From positions 207,682-271,681 of the forward strand of contig CAJNOP010000208.1 of NCBI GenBank assembly GCA_905250075.1: a stretch of 64,000 nt of DNA. Reading direction: 5' to 3'. Positions within the stretch are counted from its first letter, which is position 1. Every line of letters begins with the position of its first letter. The translations under genes were made by a program, and so were the position numbers. Under the pieces are notes generated by a model that was not told the DNA's origin, did no database searches, and was given only the letters and a program-made list of their open reading frames with translations. This DNA comes from Rotaria sp. Silwood1 (lineage: Eukaryota; Rotifera; Eurotatoria; Philodinida; Philodinidae). This document shows, one piece after another, positions 12,077 to 23,190 of the stretch.

Positions 12077-12865
12077 TTATCCTTGAAGATGTAGTCCTCC
12101 ATCTACTGGTAATGCTACTCCAGTAATGAATTCTCCACGAGAAGAACATAAAAAGGCAACCACTTCACCAATTTCCGATGGTTCAGCCCAACGTGCCATT
12201 GGCGAATTTTGTACATCTTTTTCAATAATTTCACGTGGAGTTTTACTTTTTTCGAAAATATTTTCCCAAGCATCAGTCTTAATATAACCAGGAATAACAC
12301 AATTGACATTTATTCAATCTTTAGCCAGTATGCGGGCATACAATCGAACTAAAAACTCCATACTTGCTTTTGCTTGACCTGGCATTTCATAATCTATACG
12401 TGGACATTGATTTATATTACAACCAGGGCTAGATATAGCAATGACATGTCGTAGTCCTTTACATTTTAAAGCCAATTCTAAGCCACGTTTGAAAGCACGA
12501 GGATAAACTTTTTGATAGTAGTCATAAAATGATTCAAAATCATCGTCTGATTTTGGTTGTAGATCAGTTGATTCAGTAGTGATACCAACACAGAGACCAG
12601 CATTATGAACAAATGCAGTGAGTTCATTATTGAAATGACTGTGTAAGGCAATGAAAAGTTTTTCCATCGTCTTGGGAAGGGCTATATCACCACTACAACA
12701 TATCACTTTCACACCAAATTCTTTTTCAATAATTTCTTGCGTACGTTCAGCAGCATTATGATTTGTATGATAACCTAATATTAAGTTATATCCATCTCGA
12801 GCCATACATTTTGAAATGCCTAAACCAATTCCTCTGGTACCACCAGTAATAATAGCTGTCTTCAT
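12077..12865 (-). pseudogene. Short-chain dehydrogenase/reductase with one in-frame TGA
   Basis: Reading the minus strand from ATG at 12865 gives a classical SDR: TGGTRGIG at residues 7-14 (NAD(P)-binding), HNAG about residue 88, and an ISSPG strand. It then has a Y-x6-K pair (YEMPGQAK) rather than the usual Y-x3-K. Y-x6-K is characteristic of FabI-type enoyl reductases, so this may be an enoyl-reductase-like SDR. At 12314-12316 the frame meets TGA, where the sequence reads LAKD-stop-INVNCVIPGY. SDRs normally have glycine here (GGA, one base away). The same frame then continues perfectly through PGYIKTDAW, EIGEVVAFL and the C-terminal motif PVDGGLHLQG to a normal stop at 12077. The whole is about 262 codons, the usual SDR length, intronless. 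Explanations are a recent nonsense mutation, a sequencing error or stop readthrough. Bacterial or fungal ancestry is possible. Confidence 0.75.
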
Positions 12866-15800
12866 TTTTCTTTGAAAACTAAAGAAAAAATAATAATTAA
12901 TAGTATTACAGTTTGCTAAGTATCAAAAAAGAAATAGATATTAACTATTCGATATAAAACTAAATAATTATGAGCTCCTATTATATGAAATTTGTCTTTT
13001 TATTGCGTTTATCCATGTTATGCATTATTTACACAATGAGACTGGGTGAAGAATATTTACAAGATACTAAGCAAGCATATAATTTTCTTTCTTTTTCGTT
13101 CTTTTACTATCACTATTGCAAGAAATATGATATTGCTCGCCTTTACAGCAATATGTAAACTGTCGTCACTTACTTTATTATCAGTAATAAAGTACACAAG
13201 AGAAAGAAAATTGTTTCTTTCTTTTTATTGTTTGCGTTGATATATTAATCATAATAACTGTTCGTCATTAACTCGTAATGTGAAATATAAAATTGCATTT
13301 AATTACTAAAAAAGTTTCTTAAATGTTGAACTTTTTTTTTGAAATTCAGACATCATAATATTCTCATTTGTCGAATAATATAAATGTCTGAATATTTTAC
13401 AAAATCATTGAAAAAAGTCGCACATAAATTCGATGTGTAATTTTATCAGGATATTTATAAACTGAAAACATTTTTATTTTATTTTTTTTAAGAATCTCGT
13501 CAGATGACTGAATTCTTTTTAATAGCACATTTTATTTTTAATTCTATATAATTTTACACACTACGTTCGTATTCAATTAAGTTTTCTTATACAATAATTC
13601 ATTTTTCTACTTGTTTCTCATAGAAAATGAGAAACTAATTCCGCAGCATTGAAACTCAAAGTCACGACTACCAAGTTTTAGATGTTCACTTAAACGTTTT
13701 CTTCAATAAAAATTTCTAGATTCCTTTTCAATATTTATACATAGCTATGACTAGAATAGTTTTTAATATTAACAATGTCCCATTCTAATAAGTTTAAAGG
13801 AAACTTATTCCTCCATAATGTTTTGTTGTCTTAATATGACGAATATACAGTGGCGCTGAAAGCCATTCATAGGATTAATGAACACCGATCCAATTCCAAT
13901 ATCTTTCCTCCACAATAAGATATCAAACTGGAACTTTCACCTAAATGTAGCTAACTACTCAAATTATCTATGCTAAAGATATCAACCCGACAGAACATGT
14001 CTTCATCACACAAAAATACAAATAAAAAAAAACCATCCAATCTTCATATAGCTCAATATTCTTCATACAGTTAATTTTTCACGAGAGAAAGAATTTGAGT
14101 TCTAATGACAGATGAGAAATCAAATTCCCAAAAAAATCATAACATCTCATAAAAAGAATAGATAATCTAGTTTTTTTTTAAAGATTTCATATCGCAAGAA
14201 GGAATCATTCTTTTTGGCTGACATTTCCATGATATTCTAAAAGGCTCAAGAACTGTTTGTGAACAAAATCTCAAGTCGAAATAGGATTTTTCGACTTTTA
14301 TCATAAGTACGGTGTGGGTATGAGTGTTGATGAAGAGATAACCGACACCCACACCACCCTCATTCCACTGTGAGTGGATGTGGATATAGGTCCCTCATTT
14401 TCTTTTCTTCCACAGACACTCGCTACACTTGACCATGAATATAAATATGGCTGAGGTGTAGGAAACACATATTCGTTTCATAATAATTGTCTTTTCATTT
14501 CTCTGTCATATATATCTTCATTTTTCTCATAGACATTCACCTCATTCAGTCTTACAAGTAGTGAAATTCGAAACGATATGATGTGAAATAGCAACGAATT
14601 TCTCAGGAAAAATTAAGTAACTGACAGACGAAAAAGTGATTGAAATAGATCGACATTGAACAGCAATTACTAGCCAAGTTTTTTTTTTGTTTAAGTATTA
14701 TTCACGAAGCTCTCAAATAGGTAATGTTCCAGAAATAAAGCATTGACTATGAGTATTTGATACAAACGTATAATATAAACTGACACGTTGACCAGGGGTG
14801 TTGATCGCTGATTTTTTTTTACCAGTGGTAGTCTAACAGGTTGAAGAATCCGTCACGGGCTACCTGTGGATCAATGCAAACCTTATTCATATAATATTAA
14901 TTTACAAATTTATTAGTTTTTCACTGAGAGATTCGTTTGTTACTTCTGAAACTACTGTTTGAGGCAGCGTAGGCGCGACCTTTCTTCTCTTCTGTACTCT
15001 TTAACCATAACTTGAGAGAAAACCACATTTATGGTAGATGATGCAAAAGTTCTATATTTTTTTATACAGTACTGTGATAGAATGTCGTGGAAATCTTTGT
15101 TTCTCCTTTTAGAAAGATTATAGTACCTATTGCAACAATACACACAAGAATTTGATTGGAAAATTTTTCAAACAATAGAAAATTTCTTCAACAAAAACGC
15201 TAGAAAACTCTTCTGAAAATTAGCTAATAATATTTTTTATTACTATATATTTCTTTGAGCTGTTTTATTGTTAACTGTCAGTCTTCTAAAACATATTATG
15301 TAAACAGCAGTGTATCACAATAAAAACTTCCATGTGGTATTGTTTGAAGCAAAAAAAATATTTGGCTTAATACCTTTTACATAGAATCCATCCTGTTCCA
15401 AGTAATATGGCTTGGCAGAGAACTTCGTACATTTTCTTTTTGATATGAAATATATAGCTTAGGCTAACATTTCAATCGCAATAGGCTTCATTTTTGCGAC
15501 TTTTATCAACACAAGTGAAAAGTAACGATGCCATAAGGCAATAAAAGTGCTTTGTTTTGATTGTTATAAAACATGTAGAGTTTCTTTTTTTTTATATAGC
15601 AACAGCACTGTATGCCTATCTTGTGCAACTCGAATTAAAAGAATAAACATATAATCGATCTAATACAATGACATATTTTTCTAAGCTAAAAAGAAGTTGC
15701 GGAAGAGTTCCCGAATCCTTTTGTTTAAAACGTTTTCTAACGTTTGAAGGAAATATTCAATCAAATTTTGTGATGTATTTTAACACTAGGCATTTTACTC

Positions 15801-16966
15801 TTTTTAACAAAAAAAAACAATAACGTCTCTACTGGATGAAGAGTGGAGTCAAACACTTGAACAGAAAAGGTCAGATAAAAATTTTCACGAATGATGTACT
15901 TTCTTACAGTTATTAGTCAATATCTCTTTTGACTTGCACAAGACAGATATAGTAGAAAGTCGATATTGACTTCATTGCTGTATAATGTAACTGAGTAAGG
16001 AGAGTATTAATGAAAGAGATTGTCAACCTTCAATCATCACATTCAGAACATGCTTCTAACCATGATAGAATTAGATACTAATAGTCAAAGTTATTGACAC
16101 GTCGTTATATATTCAAGCAATCTGATAGAAAGATATTGAAAAAAATATTGCAATTCGTTCTGAAAGTTGGCTGCAAAAACGATCAAGAAATATCAATAAA
16201 ACGTGTTACATGAAATGACTTTCGTCATTGAGAATTATTTTATTCGTTGGAAAAACTGCTGTACCAGTTTCCAGATAAAAATAGGAAATAAGACATTTTC
16301 ATCTATTAGAGTTAGAACCCACCCAATGATGGGTATTAGTAAAATATGCGAACACCCATGAACACTTGTTATTTAAAGTTATCTTGGGCTCTGAATGCTA
16401 TGTATGCTATGAATTTACGCGAGGAAGTAACACGATTTGAGGTTTGCAAGCTCGACAGTCAGAATCGTGATTAATTTGATGAGTTCAATCATACGATGCT
16501 AGTTCAGTACAGTGACAGAAGAAACTTTTGAAGGATTGCTTAATATCTATCGCGGTAGTGGTAGGTTTCCAGTCGCGATGAACATCTCTAGCACTGACCA
16601 ATATCTAGAAAATACCGATTTTTGAAGATATTTTCTCACGAGAATTGATAGCATGCATGACATTCAAATTCTGAAATAACTACAAATAAAATGTATTCGT
16701 AGGCTTGCATTGGCGATTAGATGGTGTCCGTAGGTGTTCACATGCTTTAGTCATACAACCATAGAATTCACTTTTACAGTTATGTTTCTTAAATTTACAG
16801 AAACAATCACGTCAGGTGCAAATTTTATTCATTGCTCTGATGAAAAATAATTATGTTTAATTAACAGAATTAACAATAGAGAAAGAATCGTGATTACATG
16901 TGGTCATAGCTTTAAGATAAAATTAGTCAGAAATATTCAGAGAATACAGTACAATTGAGTTTAAAA
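12866..16966. other. Intergenic; one G/C-rich hairpin
   Basis: About 4 kb of AT-rich DNA without a supportable gene. A clear dispersed hairpin, GGTGTGGGTATGAGTGTTG ... CCGACACCCACACCACCC, lies at 14311-14362. Short frames at 12970-13240, 14167-14352 and 14952-15143 lack family features. Confidence 0.4.
14311..14362. repeat. Dispersed TGTGGG-type hairpin
   Basis: The G-rich arm GGTGTGGGTATGAGTG is followed after about 20 bases by CACCCACACCACCC. It is of the same type as the hairpins at 9717-9863, 10474-10522, 19215-19260 and 59101-59147. Confidence 0.6.
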
Positions 16967-17371
16967 TCAACCAACGGTTTTCGTTTCTGAATAATCTTTT
17001 TCACAGATGCACTGGGCATAACACTGATGCCTGTTGTTCACCTGGCACGAACCGTACTTTTTGAGCGCGTTTATACAGCGATTATTGCACTCTATCGTGC
17101 CCATGATGCCACCGTTGCAGCGTCCATCCAAACAGGTCTGATCAGGTGTTGGTTTGATATAAGTACACAAGCATTTTCGATAACATTGATGTGAAGAATG
17201 TTGAGGACAAAAACCGTATGATCCTGGTCTATTATCGTCGCATACATAATTGCAATACGAAACATCGGATGTGCTGTTGTTGCAAGAAACATTCGTATAA
17301 CACACATTCTGTCCATCTGAAAACCAACTGGAAGAGTACAAGCATGCTAAGAGCAGCAGGACGAATTTCAT
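16967..17371 (-). CDS. Secreted cysteine-rich protein with two 8-cysteine repeats
   Basis: 134 residues. The N-terminus (MKFVLLLLACLYSSSWFSDG) is a typical signal peptide with cleavage expected around residue 20. The mature part holds two tandem modules of similar length. The first runs CYTNVSC ... SYCNYVC ... GFC ... HQCYRKCLC. The second runs CLDGRC ... IECNNRC ... GSC ... HQCYAQCIC. Each has eight cysteines in the order C-x4/5-C, C-x3-C, C, C-x3-C-x-C. CxxxC plus CxC recalls disulfide-stabilised defensin-like or knottin-like folds, but I do not recognise the family. A secreted, disulfide-bonded role such as defence, adhesion or protease inhibition is inference. The gene is single-exon and richer in G+C than its flanks. 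A TATA-like stretch (TTTTTATA on the minus strand) lies about 70 bases upstream of the ATG. Confidence 0.75.
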   Translation of the reverse strand: MKFVLLLLACLYSSSWFSDGQNVCYTNVSCNNSTSDVSYCNYVCDDNRPGSYGFCPQHSSHQCYRKCLCTYIKPTPDQTCLDGRCNGGIMGTIECNNRCINALKKYGSCQVNNRHQCYAQCICEKDYSETKTVG

Positions 17372-19675
17372 TTAGTATACTTTTGAATACCGAGTAAGAG
17401 TGTATAAGTGAATATAGAGTAGTCTGCTTCAAAAAATCTCTTTTTATACAGCCATTTATTCCTGGCTTTTTCCGAGAGAACGAAGAGCATGTGCATTGAT
17501 ATTATCAGAATTTTCTACGTAATTTTCAAACCCGCAAGTTCCTTTATTTTTCACAGATAACAAATAGATGACGTGAACTATTTGTCTTTATCTTATTTGA
17601 AGATAGCGGCACGGAATTACGTATGATCAGGATGAGGATGCGAAACGACTGTAGGTAATTTAGATATTGACGACGTGATAAATTATAAGCTTGGCAATTT
17701 TAAGAACTTCCGTGGACTTCATCATATTTGGATCTGTATTGACGAAAAGCAGGGTTTATCAGTAAAACAGGAGTAGAAAAGCGAAAGAGTACAGAGCATA
17801 CGTTTTATTTCATTTGGTCATAGAGCAAAGTATCTCTTAATCATCTTCTATGATTATTTCAACCATCATTAGAAATTATGACACATGAGAATAATATTTC
17901 CAAGAAAAAACACCAAGGTCTATTTGTTGTAAATATTTTTCCTCACGAAAGGATTTGACTCACAATTGCGTATGTGCCACAAAGGCTAAAAAATTTCATT
18001 GACGCAAATACTTTCTCTTCCTTCTTTGTGTAAGCATTTGATGTATTTGTACATGGTACACTACAGTAGCTGTTTTCATTTGCACAGAAAAAAAGCGGTA
18101 AGTCGATGGAGGTTGGTGCACTTGCTTAACTATCGATAGTTGATTGTTTCAATTTTCAAAAAAGGATATGGGTCTGAGTCTTGATGGGAGGGTTGGGACA
18201 AGATCCAGTCTTGTACTCACGTCCACACACTGATAGAGAAGTAACAATAGTGATACATATTATTCAACATCTTCTTGCGGCTAGTGTTTCTTCCGTCATT
18301 TTCCATACTGGAGCAAAATATGAAACATGACTTGAGAATCGATTCCTATATGATTGAAAGTCAATTTTAATATTGAATAACAACAGATGGATGAAAGAAG
18401 TTCAACACAGCAGACATGACCATCAATGTATTGAGTTTTGACCATTAATGTTCAGCAATGACTTTTACTGAAAGGTAATAACATTTCATTTAATGATCTC
18501 AAAACTCTGCGTTAAAATGCGTATCACGCTTAATACTTCAGAAAAAAATCAACATGATGAATTAATTTCTGTTTTCGACTGCGATTATTTATCGTTCGAT
18601 ATGTAGGTCAGTCGGAATGAAACAAATCAAATTTAACTCATTTGAATATTTAGATCATGAACACCGAGCAACATTTTTTTCTAGTCGTTACGATTCGATA
18701 AGTTGCAGAAGTCTAAACTAAAATTCTAATATTCTGATCATTGACGAATTATGATCAAACACCGATTAGTCTTGTTGCAAAAAACACTTTGATTCGTTTC
18801 AAACGTTTGTAATAGGCTTTCGCTTGGAATTCTATGAAAGAATAGACGTTCAACGTTCGTTCACATATTATCTTAAATCCTAATATCGTCAAAATTCGCT
18901 ACAGTGCATCAAATAATTCGCAAGTTTTTGGTAAACATTGTGAACATTTCAAAAGAATCTCTGGTTTCAGTACGGTTTTCTTTTTGCCATGACCATCGTC
19001 ACACTTGATCGTGACTCTTGACTACTTTGAAGACTTCCATTTGTAAACATCAAGAATTTCTAAAAAAAAAATTTAAATAAACATTAAACATAAATACAGA
19101 ACTTTTCATCTGTCACACTTTATAAATTTCTCGAATTAATTGAACAAGGATCAAACAAGATTCAAATCGATTTGTTGGCTTATTAAACTATAAACTATAG
19201 ACTAGACGAGAAAAGGGTGTGGATGTGATTGATTAGTAAAACCTCACCCATGCCCATCCAACAGATGAAACTTGGACTTGAACATCTTTCTTCGTCGTAT
19301 TGAGATAATTCGGAAAAGAAATAAATTTAGATTCAATACTTTATAATTCAGTTGACTTGATATTTGAGGTTTAGATACACTAGCGCCCGTCATCGAGCTT
19401 TTTGAATAATTATGTTTAATATTTAAAACATTGAGACTCAAAAACAAGCGATCTTTTTCTACAAAAAAATGATAAAAACTCTATTTTTTTTTTATATATT
19501 TTTATATCATATCTTGGATAGAAGGACCTGTGGACATGATCACTTTTGTAGTTTTTCTAGTCTTACTGACTTCTACTTATAACCAAAAGCTCGTAAACAA
19601 TTGGAGTACTTCTCTCGTAAGCAATACCAAGTTTGCAACATTATCAGACAAGAGTCTATCATATGACATCATATG
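17372..19675. other. Intergenic; two G/C-rich hairpins
   Basis: No gene is supported. Dispersed G-rich/C-rich hairpins occur at about 18164-18231 and 19215-19260 (AAAGGGTGTGGATGTG ... CCTCACCCATGCCCATCC). Confidence 0.4.
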
Positions 19676-20268
19676 CCGAGTGTCCCAAAATGTTGTACAT
19701 TTTTTATTTTTCATATATCTTAGCATAGATAAATGATAAACATCTTAAAGTTTTTTAAAAAGATGCGTCGTGAAAAGTTCTACAATTTACAATAGATCAT
19801 TTAATTTATAGTTACACATTTTGTTTTCAAATTTTGACCTTTCGAAGAAAATCACTTATTCGTACACAGCTAATTCCCTTTCTTATTTCTTCAGTTAATG
19901 AGCCATATCAAAAGCCATAATCGATCGCCGAGTTTAGACCGACCGACACGAGTTTCAATTATATTTTCCTATTCATTTTTCTGATATTATTTTCTCGAGA
20001 CACATACCTTCTGCATAATAACAAATCACAAATGTAGAAGTGTTGTTGTTTAAGAAAGATAAATGAAATTCGAAGATCTTCGAACTTTGGTCGCATAGAA
20101 TTGTCTCCATTTCGAAGACAAAAAGTGCAATTGTGAATTAAGTAGTTTGCTGTAAATTGTCAAGCTTTTCATGGTGCATATTTTAAAAAAACTTCAAGAT
20201 TTATATCATTTATCTATGCTGAGATATATGGAAAATGAAAAGTATGCAAACATTTTGATACATCCCGA
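19676..20268. mobile_element. MITE-like element with ~140-bp imperfect terminal inverted repeats
   Basis: The left end reads CCGAGTGTCCCAAAATGTT and the right end, on the opposite strand, reads TCGGGATGTATCAAAATGTT. Similarity continues inward through a near-identical core (ATATATCTTAGCATAGATAA versus ATATATCTCAGCATAGATAA) to about 19815 and 20130. The interior has no transposase frame. Size and end sequence are compatible with a Tc1/mariner-type non-autonomous element, but a target duplication is not clear. The element ends about 165 bp upstream of the P450 start and may overlap its promoter. Confidence 0.55.
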
Positions 20269-20432
20269 TATAACACCCGAGTAACACCAACGAATGATTA
20301 TTTTTGCTGTTCTTCGACCTTCTACATTAGTGTTTATCTTCTGTGGAGAACGCATTTTATCGACTATCGTTTTTTGTTCTAAGCAAACGATCAAAGCACG
20401 TGTCATTTACTTTTCTTTTCAAAGCAACGATA

Positions 20433-22045
20433 ATGTGGTTCTCTATTTTTACATTCATCGTATCTTTATATGTTGTTTATCGTTTATTGAAATTTTGGAT
20501 ATTTGATCCATGGCGTATTCACAAAGATTTATGGGCACAAGGAATTCCTGGACGATACATACCTGTAGTTGGTGAAGCTTTTAGTATGCGTCGTGCTCTT
20601 CTTGCTGATGATCCAATATCTTATAATATTGAAATGACAAAGAAATTTGGTAGTTATTATCATGCATCATTTGGTCCTTTAGCTCGTTTAATCATTAGTG
20701 ATCCATTATTAATTCAAGGAGTATTGAAAACAAATGCTCGTTTTTATCATAAATCTATATTAACCCAAATTATTCTCAGTGGACTCTTAGGATTTGAAAA
20801 TCTTTTAATGTCTGAAGATAATATACATGCAAAACATCGACGACTTATTGCACCTGTTTTTCAACATCAAAATTTAAATTCTATGATTTCATTCATGGTT
20901 GAAATAACATCGAATTTTCTTAATAAATGGTCATTTACTATGAATAATGCAAATAATAAAGATAATATATTAAATCTTGATATTCATAAAGAAATGGCTG
21001 GTTTAACATTAGATATTGTCACTGGATGCGTCTTTGGAAGTGAACTAATGAAAGATGAACATTTACGAGAAACTATTTATCAAGGTTTTACAAAATCACT
21101 AAAAGATATTGAAGAAAGAACATTTAATCTGATTGGTGTCATTCCAATTATAAATCGATTACCATTTGCAAGTAAAAGACGAATTGATAAAACAAAAGAG
21201 AATATTCAACATGCTGTTGAACACATCATTAGTGAACGCAAAAAAGGATTTACTAGATCTGCATGCAAAGGTTTGGTTTATTTTTCTTTTTAGGATTTAA
21301 TTTGTGACATATTTTTTGTTTATATAGGACCAGATTTACTTGATTTACTTTTATCTGCACATGAAAATGATAAAACAAATAAACTAACTGATGAAGAAGT
21401 CTCTGCAGAGGCTTTAACTTTTGGTATAATTAAAATATATAATGTATTCTATAAAATTTATTCCATAATTTAGTGCTTGCTGGTCATGAAACAACAGCAG
21501 TTTTAATGACCTGGACACTATACAATTTAGCTAATAATCCTGATATATGTCATAAATTAGAAACAGAAATTGATTCCGTATTGAATGATAATGAAGAAAT
21601 AACAGCATCAACACTATCTCTTCTAAATTATACTGAGCTTGTATTAAAAGAAACCTTACGACTTCATCAATCTGTTCCAGCATTAGTTCGTCGAGCAATT
21701 GAGGATAACACTTTAATTGCTAGCAATGGAAAACATATTCTTATTAGAAAGGGAACTGATATTTGTATTGATTTATATGCTCTTCATCAGTAAGTAAATA
21801 TTATTGATTCTTATATACATTTATAAAATATAATAAAACAGTTCTGAAGAACATTGGCATGAACCATATAAATTTGATCCATCAAGATTCAATCAACGTC
21901 ATCCTGATATACATTTACCATTTGGAAGTGGACCTCGTTCATGTATTGGACAAAATTTTGCTATGTTAGAAGCAAAAATTATGTTAGCAATGATTATTAA
22001 ACGATTTCGTTTTGAACTTATACCAGGTCAAAAACATGTTCCAGA
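20433..22045 (+). CDS. Cytochrome P450 (microsomal, CYP3/CYP4-like), 3' end lost in assembly gap
   Basis: Four exons with small GT-AG introns are visible: 20433-21270, 21328-21423, 21474-21789 and 21842-22045 or beyond (introns 57, 50 and 52 bp). All joins keep frame. I chose the ATG at 20433 because it begins the membrane anchor ([22 protein letters not shown]); an in-frame upstream ATG at 20343 would add an unlikely leader. Diagnostic motifs appear in order. AGHETT of the I helix (oxygen activation) is created by the exon 2/3 join. The ExxR of the K helix lies in KETLRLH, and a PERF-like segment reads FDPSRF. The haem-binding loop [10 protein letters not shown] carries the cysteine ligand. 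It is probably an ER-bound monooxygenase that takes electrons from P450 reductase; the substrate is unknown. The last ~30 residues fall in the gap, and a short open stretch after the gap (22146-22244) cannot be assigned. Confidence 0.9.
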
Positions 22046-22145
22046 NNNNNNNNNNNNNNNNNNNNNNNNNNNNNNNNNNNNNNNNNNNNNNNNNNNNNNN
22101 NNNNNNNNNNNNNNNNNNNNNNNNNNNNNNNNNNNNNNNNNNNNN
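22046..22145. other. Assembly gap of 100 N
   Basis: Exactly 100 unknown bases, a conventional scaffold spacer, so its real length is unknown. It truncates the last visible P450 exon. Confidence 0.98.
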
Positions 22146-22824
22146 ATTATTGCCAGTTCACAAATTTCATTTATAAATAATAGCAATAAAGAAGCAGACT
22201 TACTGTGGAAAATGGTGTCGTTAACTCGATTGAAATATTTTTAAATAATTCAGATATGAAACAACCGAGTCAAAACAAAAGTATGGCTAAAAACGATACT
22301 GATGATGATCAAATTTTTTTTTTCGTTTAGTTTTTAGTGGATCTGCAAGGCTAATTCAATAATAAAATATCATAATAATTAAATCTCCATCTCTTTCACC
22401 TTGAAGAGAGCAATCAAAGCAAATCCGTCATGCATATTGAAGCTCGAAACAACACTGAATATCGTGCAAAAACTGATCAGTTTGTTGATTTATTCAAAAG
22501 AAAATTGAAACAAATCGTTTAATCCTTTATATCTTTGATAATGTAAATGGTTGTGTGAAAGTGGGCCTAGCTTTTCTCTTCACACATACAGGGCTGGGTG
22601 CATCAATTTCTTTCTCTTTTGAGAATTACTCTCAATCGGCAAATATCAAACAACATTCAAATAAATGAATCATTTTATTTCAGATATTTTAGTAAGTGTA
22701 CTAAAAATGAAATTTCTTTGTAGGTTAATATGTGATAAATTCGAGAAACTATAAGAACTAAACTATTACAAAAATGTTAGCTTACGAATGCTCTTTGTAG
22801 AAACTGCTGTATTCGTTATGATAT
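22146..22824. other. P450 3' region and intergenic
   Basis: The P450 terminal codons or 3' UTR probably lie partly here. A loose hairpin (GTGTGAAAGTGGGCC ... CACACATACAGGGC) sits at about 22554-22602 between two convergent genes. Confidence 0.35.
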
Positions 22825-23190
22825 TTAGTTGCCGGGTGGAAGCGATTTGATGCCGTGGTCGTTGATGGCAAAAAGCCAGTCTGGCTCAATTTTATTCACG
22901 CCATCAAATGGATCTTCTAGATACAATTGTCCTCCATTAGCTAGAGTGACATCGATCCTTTGGATTGGTGAGTTAAATTGGCATCCTCCATTGTCGACAG
23001 TCCTAGACGCTACTTTATGTGTTTCACCTTGAGATAAACCGATGCCGTATTGACTCTCAAGACTATTTCCTGGTTCCTGTCCAATTTTGCGGTAGGTTAC
23101 TTGAATTTGAACACCGCTGTTGCTTTCATTTCGAATGGAGCAGCTTTTGACAAATCTTGGAGGTAAAGCACCACAGCCTCTGGCGGCCAT
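22825..23190 (-). CDS. Small conserved-looking protein of unknown function
   Basis: 121 residues in one exon. It is much less AT-biased than its flanks, and its amino-acid mix is balanced and typical of a folded protein. The start is MAARGCGALPPRFVKSCSIR. Alternating hydrophobic/polar stretches (VQIQVTYRKIG, HKVASRTV, IDVTLANGGQLYLEDP) suggest a small beta-sandwich or beta-barrel. Three or four cysteines are present (residues 6, 17 and about 69). There is no signal peptide or membrane segment, so it is probably cytosolic. I do not recognise the family. It is convergent with the P450 gene, and its end lies at PPGN-stop. Confidence 0.65.
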   Translation of the reverse strand: MAARGCGALPPRFVKSCSIRNESNSGVQIQVTYRKIGQEPGNSLESQYGIGLSQGETHKVASRTVDNGGCQFNSPIQRIDVTLANGGQLYLEDPFDGVNKIEPDWLFAINDHGIKSLPPGN

